A stretch of DNA of 64,000 nucleotides from Hydractinia symbiolongicarpus (GCF_029227915.1 NC_079877.1:7442001-7506000), one strand, 5' to 3'. Counted from the stretch's first letter, positions 11,936 through 24,283 are shown. Translations and numbers: made by a program. Notes: generated by a model not told the origin, from the letters alone.

Positions 11936-14365
11936 TTAAACGGATAAATTGATGATGCAATGCTTAACTTGTTTATTGAGGTCTGGTTTCAACCAAGAAA
12001 TATGCATACCCTCTTTGAGTTTCCTCTGCCAATCAGTCTCTGCGTGATCCAAAATAGAAAAACAATTTTCGTTACATAGTAATTTGCAGTTAAGATTTGA
12101 CTGCATATGCTTAAATATTTGTGAGTTTTTATCAGTTTTCAAATGTTCTTTAACTCTACTAGAAATGTGCCTGGTGGTTTCACCCACATAGCTAGCATTA
12201 CAACTAGCACAAACAAATTTATACACAAGTCCAGATTTAAAAGATTCAGGAACTCGGTCCTTGCAAGAAAAATAATCTTTAATTTTACACGACTTAAAAA
12301 CGAGGCACACATTGATTTCTTTACACATCTTATTGACAAGTTGATTGACTTTTTCTTTGGCAGTAATAGAGTACTTGCCAATAAAAGGCAATTTAAAATA
12401 CCTCTTTTCTAATACATTAGTTGTCTCTGTAGTGACAGCTGTAGAAAAATTCTTATCAAGGTAATTTGAAATATGGCGGTTTACCAGTTTTGTAGGAAAA
12501 AAGTTTTTCCTCAAAATTTCAGTCAGAGCCTTAATATTAATGTCAAAGTGTTTCCAACTGTTGTTAATTTTGAAAGTCCTGTCAATTAGTGTTTTAATGA
12601 GACCTATTTTATATATTTTGGGAGTGAAACTAAAATAATTAGTTAAAAGGCCACTATAGGTTGACTTATGGAACACAGAAATATAAAATTTGTCACTGGT
12701 GTTCTCAATTAAAATGTCAAGAAAAGGAAGTTTACCATCAACTTGTTTTTCTAAGGTAAATTTTATATTAGGGTGTCTCTGATTCAAGTATTCAAAAAAG
12801 GCCAACGCTTCACTTTCATCGTTAAATAAAGCAAAGATGTCATCCACATATCTACGGTAGTATGTTGGGCCACAACCCGAGTAATTTTTTATCCATTCCT
12901 TTTCTTTAACGCCCATGAAAAGATTCGCTAAAATAGGTGCCAGCGGCGAGCCCATGGCAACACCATCGACCTGTTCATACATTTCATTATTGAACAAAAA
13001 ATTCGAGGATGACGTTGCAAAAACGAATAATTGTTTTAGTTCAGATTTTGTGATTTTGAGTTTACAATTTCCGGCAATTACAAGTTGAACTGCAAGATCT
13101 AATGTTTCATTCAATGGTATGTTCGTGAAAAGACTACAAACATCAAAAGAAACCATAAACTTGTCGGATTTACTCACCTTTTTTAATTCCTCAACGAAAG
13201 TAAAAGTATCTGCAGTACAGTAATCCTTGGGAATTACATCAGATAATAAACCACCTAAAAACTTGGCAAGTTGATAGTTGCATGTGCCTATAGAAGGTAT
13301 AATAGGCCTAAATTTAGGTAAATTTTCAAAAGATTTATGCATTTTAGGAAGGCCGTATATTCTGGCCGGTTGAGAACCACTGGGATATATATCGTTGTAC
13401 ACTTTGTCACTAAAAAAACCTTTTTTCTTTAAATTCCTAAGAAAACGTTGTAACTGTCCTTCTCTCTTCAATGTTGGATCTTCGTCGAGTTTTTTAAATT
13501 TAGTAGTATCTAAAATGATATCCAAGATGCCTTTTTCATAATCCTTTCTGTCTAAGATTACTACCCCATTTCCCTTGTCCGGCTTTAAAATAACAATATT
13601 GTTTTTCTTCAACTTTTTCAGGATACCATGTTTTTTGATAACTTCCCGACTGGGTCGGTAATCGTGGTAATAACTGTTCGCAATATGTGATAGGCTGGAC
13701 TTTAAAAGATTATCATCATTTTTATCTTTCAAATTTGAGGACATAAATCGATAAATCATTTCAAACGAAACAAACACATCTGTTTTCCTAAGTGTTAGTG
13801 GTGGAATGGCAAAAGACAGACCATTTTTTAAAATTTCACTCTCATCATCAAGCAAATTGTACGAAGATAAATTGGTGACAATTTCGTCTGCTGTAAACGG
13901 TGGTGCGACGTTTTTAGTTAGACTTCTAAGTTTCTTCTCTTGGGTAAAAATGCATTTTCTAATACTTTTTTCAACACTTTTCTCAGCTGCTTTCCGTAAA
14001 ATATAGAAATCTATAGAATTCAAGGTATCACTAAGAGATTGGACGTGATTTACATAATCTTTTCCCAACTTAATTCGTTCTTTTTCTCCTTTGTGAATGG
14101 CACTTTTCAGTAAGCGTTTACGTATTAATCGCCCATCATTAAAATTGGTGTGTGGTAAATTAAAACATAAAAACTTCGGTGTAACATTAAATGACTGACA
14201 GTTTCTTAAGAAAGTTAAATCCAAATTCTTCTTTTCAACTTTGTATGATAACTTTTCGTACTTACGTAAGTCTCCGACTGTAAGCTGTCCGTTATACTTG
14301 TGCGCAATATCAAATATTATATTTCCAAAACTTCGTAGCAACACAAGATTGCAAAGTATTTTCAT
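11936..14365 (-). CDS. Penelope-like reverse transcriptase with C-terminal GIY-YIG endonuclease (809 aa)
   Basis: This is the single protein of the element; it would nick target DNA and copy the element RNA into the nick. The N-terminal ~250 residues are Lys-rich. The Penelope-specific DKG motif is at 263-265 (KPDKGNGVVIL). RT follows: RPIIPSIG at 353-360; motif A SFDVCSLFTNIP at 406-417 with its catalytic Asp; motif B VDGVAMGSPLAP at 466-477; motif C YRRYVDDIF at 503-511 with the catalytic DD; GKLPFLDILI at 544-553. The GIY-YIG domain has GLVYKFVCASC at 712-722, YVGET at 726-730, the Arg/His helix RHISSRVKEH at 732-741, and a likely metal-binding Glu at 785. The frame is unbroken. The ATG lies only 12 bases from the element's 5' end, within the terminal repeat, so the true leader probably came from an upstream tandem copy. 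Family assignment is firm; the subclade is not determined. Confidence 0.95.
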   Translation of the reverse strand: MKILCNLVLLRSFGNIIFDIAHKYNGQLTVGDLRKYEKLSYKVEKKNLDLTFLRNCQSFNVTPKFLCFNLPHTNFNDGRLIRKRLLKSAIHKGEKERIKLGKDYVNHVQSLSDTLNSIDFYILRKAAEKSVEKSIRKCIFTQEKKLRSLTKNVAPPFTADEIVTNLSSYNLLDDESEILKNGLSFAIPPLTLRKTDVFVSFEMIYRFMSSNLKDKNDDNLLKSSLSHIANSYYHDYRPSREVIKKHGILKKLKKNNIVILKPDKGNGVVILDRKDYEKGILDIILDTTKFKKLDEDPTLKREGQLQRFLRNLKKKGFFSDKVYNDIYPSGSQPARIYGLPKMHKSFENLPKFRPIIPSIGTCNYQLAKFLGGLLSDVIPKDYCTADTFTFVEELKKVSKSDKFMVSFDVCSLFTNIPLNETLDLAVQLVIAGNCKLKITKSELKQLFVFATSSSNFLFNNEMYEQVDGVAMGSPLAPILANLFMGVKEKEWIKNYSGCGPTYYRRYVDDIFALFNDESEALAFFEYLNQRHPNIKFTLEKQVDGKLPFLDILIENTSDKFYISVFHKSTYSGLLTNYFSFTPKIYKIGLIKTLIDRTFKINNSWKHFDINIKALTEILRKNFFPTKLVNRHISNYLDKNFSTAVTTETTNVLEKRYFKLPFIGKYSITAKEKVNQLVNKMCKEINVCLVFKSCKIKDYFSCKDRVPESFKSGLVYKFVCASCNASYVGETTRHISSRVKEHLKTDKNSQIFKHMQSNLNCKLLCNENCFSILDHAETDWQRKLKEGMHISWLKPDLNKQVKHCIINLSV

Positions 14366-14377
14366 AAAAATTACGAC
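14361..14377 (-). repeat. Terminal direct repeat, 5' end of Penelope-like element
   Basis: Identical to 11574-11590. It includes the ORF start codon (14363-14365). The base after the predicted hammerhead cleavage position corresponds to 14374, so the inserted unit begins 3 bases upstream of it. Confidence 0.85.
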
Positions 14378-14389
14378 AACTCAGCGATT
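14378..14389. repeat. Target-site duplication, right copy (Penelope-like element)
   Basis: aactcagcgatt, the same as 11562-11573. Satellite sequence continues directly from here. Confidence 0.85.
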
Positions 14390-15999
14390 ACACTGGACCC
14401 TGTGGTAGCGATTCATTTAAAAATTTAGATAAATCAGTCATTTTTACTGTGGGACCAATCCTAGCCGTTAGCGCGCGCTGAAGATATAGAGACAGTTTCA
14501 AAAACTCCATTTCATTGTCTTTCTAACGGTGTCAATCCGTTTGAGTTTCAACGGTTGCGTCACACATTCGTACCAACATGTATTTAGTGATTTTTTTCCG
14601 ATATTACTAAGTTGTATCGCTTTCAACAGTGAAACGATTGACTGTGGGACTTAATTGAACTGATGTTGGACTTTGACCTTATAAATGTTATAAGTGAGAC
14701 AATTGGACTCCAAGAAATAACATTCTTCTTAATTTGACATGATTGCTGCAATTCAGCGATTACATTAGGCTCTGTGGTGGCGCTTTTTTAAAAATTTTGG
14801 TAAATAAGTCAATTTTTACTGTGGGACCAACCCTAGCCGTTAGTTCGCGCTGAAGAAATAAATACATTCACAAAAACTACATTTTATTGATTTCTTGGCG
14901 GTATAATTCATTTTAAGTTACAACGGTTGCGTCACATATTCGTACCAACATGTATTTAGCGAAATTATTCGGATATTACTAGGTTGCATCGCCTTTAACT
15001 GTGAAACGTTTGACTTTGCGACTTAATTGAACTGATTTTGGACTTTGACCTTATAAATGTTATAAGTGAGACAATTGGACTCCAAGAAATATCATTCTTC
15101 TTAATTTGACATGATTGCTGGAACTCAGCGATTACACTGGGCGCTGTGGTAGCGCTTTATTTAAAAATTAAGATAAATAAGTCTTCTCTTACTGTGGGAC
15201 CAATCCTAGCCATTATTGCGCGCTGAAGAAATAGAGACAGTTTCTAAAACTAAATTTCATTGATTTTCTAACGGAGTCAATCCGTTTGAGTTACAACGGT
15301 TGCGTCACATATTTGTACCAACATATATTTAGTGATTTTTTTCCGATATTACTAAGTTGTATCGCTTTCAACAGTGAAACGATTGACTGTGGGTCTTAAT
15401 TGAACTGATTTTGGACTTTGACCTCGTAAGTGTGATAAATGAGACAATTGGACTCCAAGAAAGAACGTTCTTCTTAATTTGACATGATTGCCGGAACTCA
15501 GCGATTACACTGGACCCTGTGGTAGCGATTCATTTAAAAATTTAGATAAATCAGTCATTTTTACTGTAGGACCAATCCTAGCCGTTAGCGCGCGCTGAAG
15601 ATATAGAGACAGTTTCAAAAACTCCATTTCATTGTCTTTCTAACGGTGTCAATCCGTTTGAGTTACAACGGTTGCGTCACACATTCGTACCAACATGTAT
15701 TTAGTGATTTTTTTCCGATATTACTAAGTTGTATCGCTTTCAACAGTGAAACGATTGACTGTGGGACTTAATTGAACTGATTTTGGACTTTGACCTTATA
15801 AATGTTATAAGTGAGACAATTGGACTCCAAGAAATAACATTCTTCTTAATTTGACATGATTGCTGGAACTCAGCGATTACACTGGGCGCTGTGGTAGCGC
15901 TTTATTTAAAAATTAAAATAAATAAGTCTTTTTTTACTGTGGGACCAATCCTTGCCGTTATCGCGCGCTGAAGAAATAGACACAGTTTCAAAAACCACA

Positions 16000-16348
16000 T
16001 TTCATTGACTTTCTAATGGTGTCAATCTGTTTGAGTTACAACAGTTGCGTCACATATTCGTACCAAAATGTATTTAGTGATTTTCTTCGGATATTACTAA
16101 GTTGTATCGCTTTTAACAGTGAAACGATTGACTGTGGGAATTATTTGAACTGATTCAGGACTGTGAACTTATAAATCTGATAAATGAGGCAATAGGTCTC
16201 CAAGAAATAACATTCTTCTTAATTTGACATGATTGCTGCAATTCAGCGATTACATTAGGCTCTGTGGTAGCGCTTTTTTAAAAATTTAGGTAAGTAAGTC
16301 ATTTTTTACTGTGGAACCAATCCTAGCCGTTAGTTCGCGCTGAAGAAA
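16000..16348 (+). repeat. Short satellite monomer (349 bp) with a microhomology deletion
   Basis: From one 'tttcattg' to the next is 349 bases instead of 373. At 16341-16355 'gaagaaat' runs straight into 'ttcattgac', skipping the usual 'agagacagtttcaaaaacta'-like spacer. The junction shares the dinucleotide 'at' with both parents. The next ~290 bases repeat the previous monomer closely. Confidence 0.8.
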
Positions 16349-16792
16349 TTTCATTGACTTTCTAACGGTGTCAATCTGTTTGAGTTACAACAGTTGCGTC
16401 ACATATTCGTACCAAAATGTATTTAGTGATTTTCTTCGGATATTACTAAGTTGTATCGCTTTTAACAGTGAAACGATTGACTGTGGGAATTATTTGAACT
16501 GATTCAGGACTGTGAACTTATAAATCTGATAAATGAGGCAATAGGTCTCCAAGAAATAACATTCTTCTTAATTTGACATGATTGCTGCAATTCAGCGATT
16601 ACATTAGGCTCTGTGGTAGCGCTTTTTTAAAAATTTTGGTAAATAAGTAATTTTTTACTGTGGGACAAACCGTACCCGTTATTTCGCGCTGAAGAAATGG
16701 AGACAGTTTCTAAAACTAAATTTCATTGATTTTCTAACGGTGTCAATCTGTTTGAGTTACAACGGTTGCGTCACACATTCGTGCCAACATGT

Positions 16793-17537
16793 ATTTAGTG
16801 ATTTTTTTCCGATATTACTAAGTTGTATCGCTTTCAACAGTGAAACGATTGACTGTGGGACTTAATTGAACTGATTTTGGACTTTGACCTTATAAATGTG
16901 ATAAATGAGTCATTTTGACTACAAGAAATGATATTCTTCTTAATTTGACATGATTGCTGGAACTCAGCGATTACACTGTGCGCTGTGGTAGCGCTTTGTT
17001 TAAAAGTTAAGATAAATAAGTCATTTAATACTGTGGAAACAATCCTAGCCGTTATCGCGCGCTGAAGAAGTAGAGACAGTTTCAAAAACTACATTTCATT
17101 GACTTTCTAACGGTATCAATCCGTTTGAGTTACAACGGTTGCGTCACATATTCGTACCAACATGTATTTAGTGATTTCCTTCCGATATTACTAAGTTGTA
17201 TCGCTTTCAACAGTGTAACAATTGACCGTGGGAATTAATTCAACTGATTCTGGACTGTGACCTTATAAATGTGATTAATGCGCCAATTGATCTCCAAGGA
17301 ATAACATTCTTCTTAATTTGATATGATTCCTGGAATTCAGCGGTTACATTAGGCTCTGCGGTAGCGCTTTATTTAAAAATTTAGATAAATAAGTTTTTCC
17401 TACTGTGGAACCAATCCTGGCCGTTAGCACGTCCTGAAGAAATAAATACATTCACAAAAACTACATTTCATTGATTTCTTGGCGGTATAATTCCGTTTGA
17501 GTTACAACGGTTGCGTCACATATTCGTATCAACATGT
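16793..17537 (+). repeat. Duplicated dimer, copy 1 (745 bp)
   Basis: Matches 17538-18282 almost base for base, including the rare string 'cagtgtaacaattgaccgtg' and the change 'gcacgtcctgaag'. A two-monomer unit was duplicated recently. Confidence 0.85.
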
Positions 17538-18282
17538 ATTTAGTGATTTTTTTCCGATATTACTAAGTTGTATCGCTTTCAACAGTGAAACGATTGACTG
17601 TGGGACTTAATTGAACTGATTTTGGACTTTGACCTTATAAATGTGATAAATGAGTCATTTTGACTACAAGAAATGATATTCTTCTTAATTTGACATGATT
17701 GCTGGAACTCAGCGATTACACTGTGCGCTGTGGTAGCGCTTTGTTTAAAAGTTAAGATAAATAAGTCATTTAATACTGTGGAAACAATCCTAGCCGTTAT
17801 CGCGCGCTGAAGAAGTAGAGACAGTTTCAAAAACTACATTTCATTGACTTTCTAACGGTATCAATCCGTTTGAGTTACAACGGTTGCGTCACATATTCGT
17901 ACCAACATGTATTTAGTGATTTCCTTCCGATATTACTAAGTTGTATCGCTTTCAACAGTGTAACAATTGACCGTGGGAATTAATTCAACTGATTCTGGAC
18001 TGTGACCTTATAAATGTGATTAATGCGCCAATTGATCTCCAAGGAATAACATTCTTCTTAATTTGATATGATTCCTGGAATTCAGCGGTTACATTAGGCT
18101 CTGCGGTAGCGCTTTATTTAAAAATTTAGATAAATAAGTTTTTCCTACTGTGGAACCAATCCTGGCCGTTAGCACGTCCTGAAGAAATAAATACATTCAC
18201 AAAAACTACATTTCATTGATTTCTTGGCGGTATAATTCCGTTTGAGTTACAACGGTTGCGTCACATATTCGTATCAACATGT
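17538..18282 (+). repeat. Duplicated dimer, copy 2 (745 bp)
   Basis: Second copy of 16793-17537. At its left edge a class II left half ('cttggcggtataattccg', then 'gtatcaacatg') joins a class I right half. At its right edge the same 'gtatcaacatg' continues as class II. Confidence 0.85.
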
Positions 18283-20564
18283 ATTTAGCGAAAGTATTCG
18301 GATATTACTAGGTTGCATCGCCTTTAACTGTGAAGCGTTTGACTGTGCGACTTAGTTGAACTGATTTTGGACTTTGACCTTATAAATGTTATAAGTGAGA
18401 CAATTGGACTCCAAGAAATAACATTCGTTTTAATTTGACATGATTGCTGGAACTCAGCGATTACACTGGGCGCTGTGGTAGCGCTTTATTTAAAAATTAA
18501 GATAAATAAGTCTTCTCTTACTGTGGGACCAATCCTAGCCATTATTGCGCGCTGAAGAAATAGAGACAGTTTCAAAAACTAAATTTCATTGGTTTTCTAA
18601 CGGAGTCAATCCGTTTGAGTTACAACGGTTGCGTCACAGATTCGTACCAACATGTATTTAGTAATTTTTTTCGGATATTACTAAGTTGTATCGCTTTTAA
18701 CAGTGAAACGATTGACTGTGGGACTTAATTGAACTGATTTTGGGCTTTCACCTTATAAATGTAATAAATGTGCCATTTTGACTAAAAGAAATAACATTCT
18801 TCTTAATGTGACATGATTGCTGGAACTCAGCAATTACACTGGGCGCTGTGGTAGCGCTTTGTTTAAAAGTTAAGATAAATAAGTCATTTATTACTGTGGA
18901 AACAATCCTAGCCGTTATCGCGCGCTGAAGAAGTAGAGACAGTTTCAAAAACTACATTTCATTGATTTTCTAACGGTGTCAATCCGTTTGAGTTACAACG
19001 GTTGCGTCACATATTCGTACCAACATGTATTTAGTGATTTCCTTCCGATATTACTAAGTTGTATCGCTTTTAACAGTGAAACGATTGACCGTGGGAATTA
19101 ATTCAACTGATTCTGGACTGTGACCTTATAAATGTGATTAATGCGCCAATTGGTCTCCAAGGAATAACATTCTTCTTTATTTGATATGATTCCTGGAATT
19201 CAGCGGTTACATTAGGCTCTGCGGTAGCGCTTTATTTAAAAATTTAGAGAAATAAGATTTTCCTACTGTGGGACCAATCCTGGCCGTTAGCACGCGCTGA
19301 AGAAATAAAGACATTCTTAAAAACTACATTTCATTGATTTCTTGGCGGTATAATTCCGTTTGAGTTACAACGGTTGCGTCACATATTCGTACCAACATGT
19401 ATTTAGCGATATTTTTCTGATATTACTAGGTTGCATCGCTTCTAACAGTGAAACGATTGACTGTGGGACTTAATTGAACTAACTTTGGACTGTGACCTCA
19501 TAAGTGTGATAAATGAGAGAATTGGACCCCAAGAAAGAACATTCTTCTTAATTTGACACGATTGCCAGAACTCAGCGATTACACTGGACCCAGTGGTAGC
19601 GATTCATTTAAAAGTTTAGATAAATAAGTCATTTTTTACTGTGGGACCAATCCTAGCCGTTATCACGCGCTGAAGAAATAGAGACAGTTTCTAAAACTAA
19701 ATTTCATTGATTTTCTAACGGAGTCCATCCGTTTGAGTTACAACGGTTGCGTCACATATTCGTACCAACATGTATTTAGTGATTTTTTTCCGATATTACT
19801 AAGTTGTATCGCTTTCAACAGTGAAACGATTGACTGTGGGAATTATTTGAAATGATTCAGGTCTCTGACCTTATAAATGTTATAAGTGCGACAATTGGAC
19901 TCCAAGAAATAACATTCTTCTTAATTTGACATGATTGCTGGAACTCAGCGATTACACTGGGCGCTGTGGTAGCGCTTTATTTAAAAATTAAGATGAATAA
20001 GTCATTTTTTACTGTGGGACCAATCCTAGCCGTTAGTTTGCGCTGAAGAAGTAGAGACAGCTTCAAAAAGTACATTTCATTGACTTTCTAACGGTGTCAA
20101 TCCGTTTGAGTTGCAACGGTTGGGTCACATATTCGTACCAACATGTATTTATCGAAATTTTTCGGATATTACTAGGTTGCATCGTTCTAACAGTGAAACG
20201 ATTGACTGTGGGACTTAATTGAACTAACTTTGGACTTTGACCAAATAAGTGTGATAAATGAGACAATTCGACTCCAAGAAATAACATTCTTCTTAATTTG
20301 ACATGATTGCTGGAACTCAGTGATTACACTAGGCGCTGTGGTAGCGCTTTATTTAAAAATTAAGATAAATAAGCCTTTTTTACTGTGGGACCAATCCTAG
20401 CCGTTATCGCGCGCTGAAGAAATAGAGACAGTTTCAAAAACCACATTTCATTGACTTTCTAACGGTGTCAATCCGTTTGAGTTAGAACAGTTGCGTCACA
20501 TAATCGTACCAAAATGTATTTAGTGATTTTCTTCGGATATTCCTAAGTTGTATCGCTTTTAACA

Positions 20565-22440
20565 GTGAAACGATTGACTGTGGGAATTATTTGAACTGAT
20601 TCAGGACTGTGACCTTATAAATGTGATAAATGAGGGAAAAGGTCTCCAAGGAATAACATTCTTCTTAATTTAACATGATTGCTGGAATTCAGCGATTACA
20701 TTAGGCTCTGTGGTAACCTTTTTTTAAAAATTTAGATAAATAAGTCATTTTTTACAGTGGGACCAATCCTAGCCGTTAGTTCGCGCTGAAGAAATAGAGA
20801 CAGTTTCAAAAACTCCATTTCATTGACTTTCTAACGGTGTCAATGCGTTTCATTTACAACGGTTGCGTCACACATTGGTACCAACATGTATTTAGTGATA
20901 TTTTTCCGATATTACTAAGTTGTATCGCTTTCAACAGTGAAACGATTGACTGTGGGACTTAATTGAACTGATTCAGGTCTGTGACCTTGTAAATGTGATG
21001 AATGAGGCAATAGGTCTCCAAGGAATAACATTCTTCTTAATTTGACATGATTGCCGGAACTCAGCGATTACACTGGACCCTGTTGTAGCGATTCATTTAA
21101 AAATTTAAATAAATAAGTCATTTTTACTGTGGGTCCAATCCTAGCCGTCGGCGCTCGCTGAAGATATAGAGACAGTTTCAAAAACTCCATTTCATTGACT
21201 TTCTAACGGTGTCAATGCGTTTGATTTACAACGGTTGCGTCACATAATCGTACCAACATGTATTTAGTGATTTTCTTCCGATATTACTAAGTTGTATCGC
21301 TTTCAACAGTGAAACGATTGACCGTGGGAATTAATTCAACTGATTCTGGACTGTGACCTTATAAATGTGATTAATGCGCCAATTGGTCTCCAAGGAATAA
21401 CATTCTTCTTAATTTGATATGATTGCTGGAATTCAGCGGTTACATTAGGCTCTGCGGTAGCGCTTTATTTAAAAATTTAGATAAATAAGATTTTCCCACT
21501 GTGGGACCAATCCTGGCCGTTAGCACGTGCTGAAGAAATAAAAACATTCTCAAAAACTACATTTCATTGATTTCTTGGCGGTATAATTCCGTTTGAGTTA
21601 CAACGGTTGCGTCACATATTCGTACCAACATGTATTTAGCTAAAGTATTCGGATATTACTAGGTTGCATCGCTTTTAACAGTGAAACGATTGACTGTGGG
21701 AATTATTTGAACTGATTCAGGACTGTGACCTTATAAATGTGATAAATGAGGGAAAAGGTCTCCAAGGAATAACATTCTTCTTAATTTAACATGATTGCTG
21801 GAATTCAGCGATTACATTAGGCTCTGTGGTAACCTTTTTTTAAAAATTTAGATAAATAAGTCATTTTTTACAGTGGGACCAATCCTAGCCGTTAGTTTGC
21901 GCTGAAGAAATAGAGACAGTTTCAAAAACTCCATTTCATTGACTTTCTAACGGTGTCAATGCGTTTGATTTACAACGGTTGCGTCACATAATCGTACCAA
22001 CATGTATTTAGTGATTTTCTTCCGATATTACTAAGTTGTATCGCTTTCAACAGTGAAACGATTGACCGTGGGAATTAATTCAACTGATTTTGGACTGTGA
22101 CCTTATAAATGTGATTAATGCACCAATTGGTCTCCAAGGAATAACATTCTTCTTAATTTGATATGATTGCTGGAATTCAGCGGTTACATTAGTCTCTGCA
22201 GTAGCGCTTTATTTAAAAATTTAGATAAATAAGATTTTCCCAGTGTGGGACCAATCCTGCCCGTTAGCACGTGCTGAGGAAATAAAAACATTCTCAAAAA
22301 CTACATTTCATTGATTTCTTGGCGGTATAATTCCGTTTGAGTTACAACGGTTGCGTCACATATTCGTACCAACATGTATTTAGCGAAAGTATTCGGATAT
22401 TACTAGGTTGCATCGCTTTTAACTGTGAAACGTTTGACTG
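20565..22440 (+). repeat. Overlapping duplications with 1116- and 745-bp offsets
   Basis: The marker 'gagggaaaaggtctcc' with 'tttaacatgattg' and 'ggtaacctttttttaaaa' occurs near 20635 and 21751 (offset 1116). The marker 'gtcaatgcgtttgatttac' near 21215 recurs near 21960 (offset 745). A trimer was repeated with one monomer lost from the second copy. Limits are approximate. Confidence 0.65.
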
Positions 22441-24255
22441 TGCGACTTAAATAAACTGCTTTTGGACTTTGACCTTATAAATGTTATAAGTGAGACAATT
22501 GGACTCCAAGAAATAACATTCTTCTTAATTTGACATGATTGCTGGAACTCAGCGATTACACTGGGCGCTGTGGTAGCGCTTTATTTAAAAATTAAGATGA
22601 ATAAGTCATTTTTTACTGTGGGACCAATCCTAGCCGTTAGTTTGCGCTGAAGAAGTAGAGACAGCTTCAAAAAGTACATTTCATTGACTTTCTAACGGTG
22701 TCAATCCGTTTGAGTTGCAACGGTTGGGTCACATATTCGTACCAACATGTATTTAGCGAAATTTTTCGGATATTACTAGGTTGCATCGTTCTAACAGTGA
22801 AACGATTGACTGTGAGACTTAATTGAACTAACTTTGGACTTTGACCCCATAAGTGTGATAAATGAGACAATTCGACTCCAAGAAAGAACATTCTTCTTAA
22901 TTTGACATGATTGCCGGAACTCAGCGATTACACTTGGCGCTGTGGTAGCGCTTTATTTAAAAATTAAGATAAATAAGTCTTTTTTTACTGTGGGACCAAT
23001 CCTAGCCGTTATCGCGCGCTGAAGAAATAGAGACAGTTTCAAAAACCATATTTCATTGACTTTCTAACGGTGTCAATCCGTTTGAGTTACAACAGTTGCG
23101 TCACATATTCGTACCAAAATGTATTTAGTGATTTTCTTCGGATAATACTAAGTTGTATCGCTTTTAACAGTGAAACTATTGACTGTGGTAATTATTTGAA
23201 CTGATTTAGGACTGTGACCTTATAAGTGTGATAAATGAGGCAATAGGTCTTCAAGGAATAACATTCTTCTTAATTTGACATGATTGCTGGAATTCAGCGA
23301 TTACATTAGGCTCTGTGGTAGCCCTTTTTTAAAAATTTAGATAAATAAGTCATTTTTTACTGTGGGACCAATCCTAGCCGTTAGTTCGCTCTGAAGAAAT
23401 AGAGACAGCTTCAAAAAGTACATTTCATTGACTTCCTAACGGTGTCAATCGGTTTGAGTTACAACGGTTGCGTCACATATTCGTACCAACATGTATTTAG
23501 TGATTTTTTTCCGATATTACTAAGTTGCATCGCTTTCAACAGTGAAACGATTGACTGTGGGACTTAATTGAACTGATTTTAGACTTTGACCTTATAAATG
23601 TGATAAATGATCCATTTTGACTACAAGAAGTAACATTCTTCTTAATTTGACATGATTGCTGGAACTCAGTGATTACACTGGGCGCTGCGGTAGCGCTTTA
23701 TTTAAAAATTAAGATAAATAAGTCATTCTTTACTGTGGGACCAATCCTAGCCGTTAGTTCGCGCTGAAGAAATGAAGACATTCTCAAAAACTACATTTCA
23801 TTGATTTCTTGGCGGTATAATTCCGTTTGAGTTACAACGGTTGCGTCACATATTCGTACCAACATGTATTTAGCGAAAGTATTCGGATATTACTAGGTTG
23901 CATCGCTTTTAACTGTGAAACGTTTGACTGTGCGACTTAATTGAACTGCTTTTGGATTTTGACCTTATAAATGTTGTAAGTGAGACAATTGGACTCCAAA
24001 AAATAACATTCTTCTTAATTTGACATGATTGCCGGACCTCAGCGATTACACTGGACCCTGTGGTAGCGATTCATTTAAAAATTTAGATAAATAAGTCATT
24101 TTTACTGTGGGACCAATCCTAGCCGTTAGCGCACGCTGAAGATATAGAGACAGTTTCACAAACTCCATTTCATTGACTTTCTAACGGTGTCAATCCGTTT
24201 CAGTTACAGCGGTTGCGTCACATATTCGTACCAACATGTATTTAGCGAAAGTATT

Positions 24256-24260
24256 CTGAT
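24256..24260. repeat. Target-site duplication, left copy (LINE)
   Basis: ctgat, repeated at 28894-28898. Present once in the uninterrupted copies at 32989-32993 and equivalent sites. Confidence 0.75.
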
Positions 24261-24283
24261 TTCTTTTCTTTTCTTTTCTTTTC
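24261..24283 (-). repeat. LINE 3' tail, AAAAG microsatellite
   Basis: The plus strand reads repeated 'tttct' ending in ttttc; on the element strand it is about four to five AAAAG units in place of a plain poly(A) tail. Short 3' microsatellites are usual in CR1/Jockey-group LINEs. Confidence 0.85.

Larger units (their letters stand above)
11574..14377 (-). mobile_element. Penelope-like retroelement, apparently complete single unit
   Basis: The 2804-bp insertion interrupts a satellite monomer and is flanked by a 12-bp target-site duplication. On the minus strand it starts with gtcgtaatttttatgaa, encodes an intact RT/GIY-YIG protein, has a ~345-bp 3' untranslated region, and ends with the same 17 bases. 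One unit plus 14-17 bases of the next is what a tandem (pLTR-type) template would leave. The sole ORF has no stop or frameshift, so the insertion looks young. No intron is seen. Confidence 0.93.
14378..24260 (+). repeat. Satellite block II, ~373-bp monomers (about 26 copies)
   Basis: Same monomer and orientation as block I. The first monomers resemble those at 15.2-15.9 kb (markers 'aaatcagtc' and 'cattgtctttc', offset about 1117, three monomers). The last part (20.5-24.3 kb) belongs to the same monomer set as 29-36.7 kb on the far side of the LINE. No gene is visible. Confidence 0.97.

Noticed and set aside
12143-12412. Plus-strand ORFs inside the Penelope-like element (also 13806-14006)
   Set aside because: They overlap the intact 809-aa RT gene on the other strand and have no recognisable domain; shadow frames.
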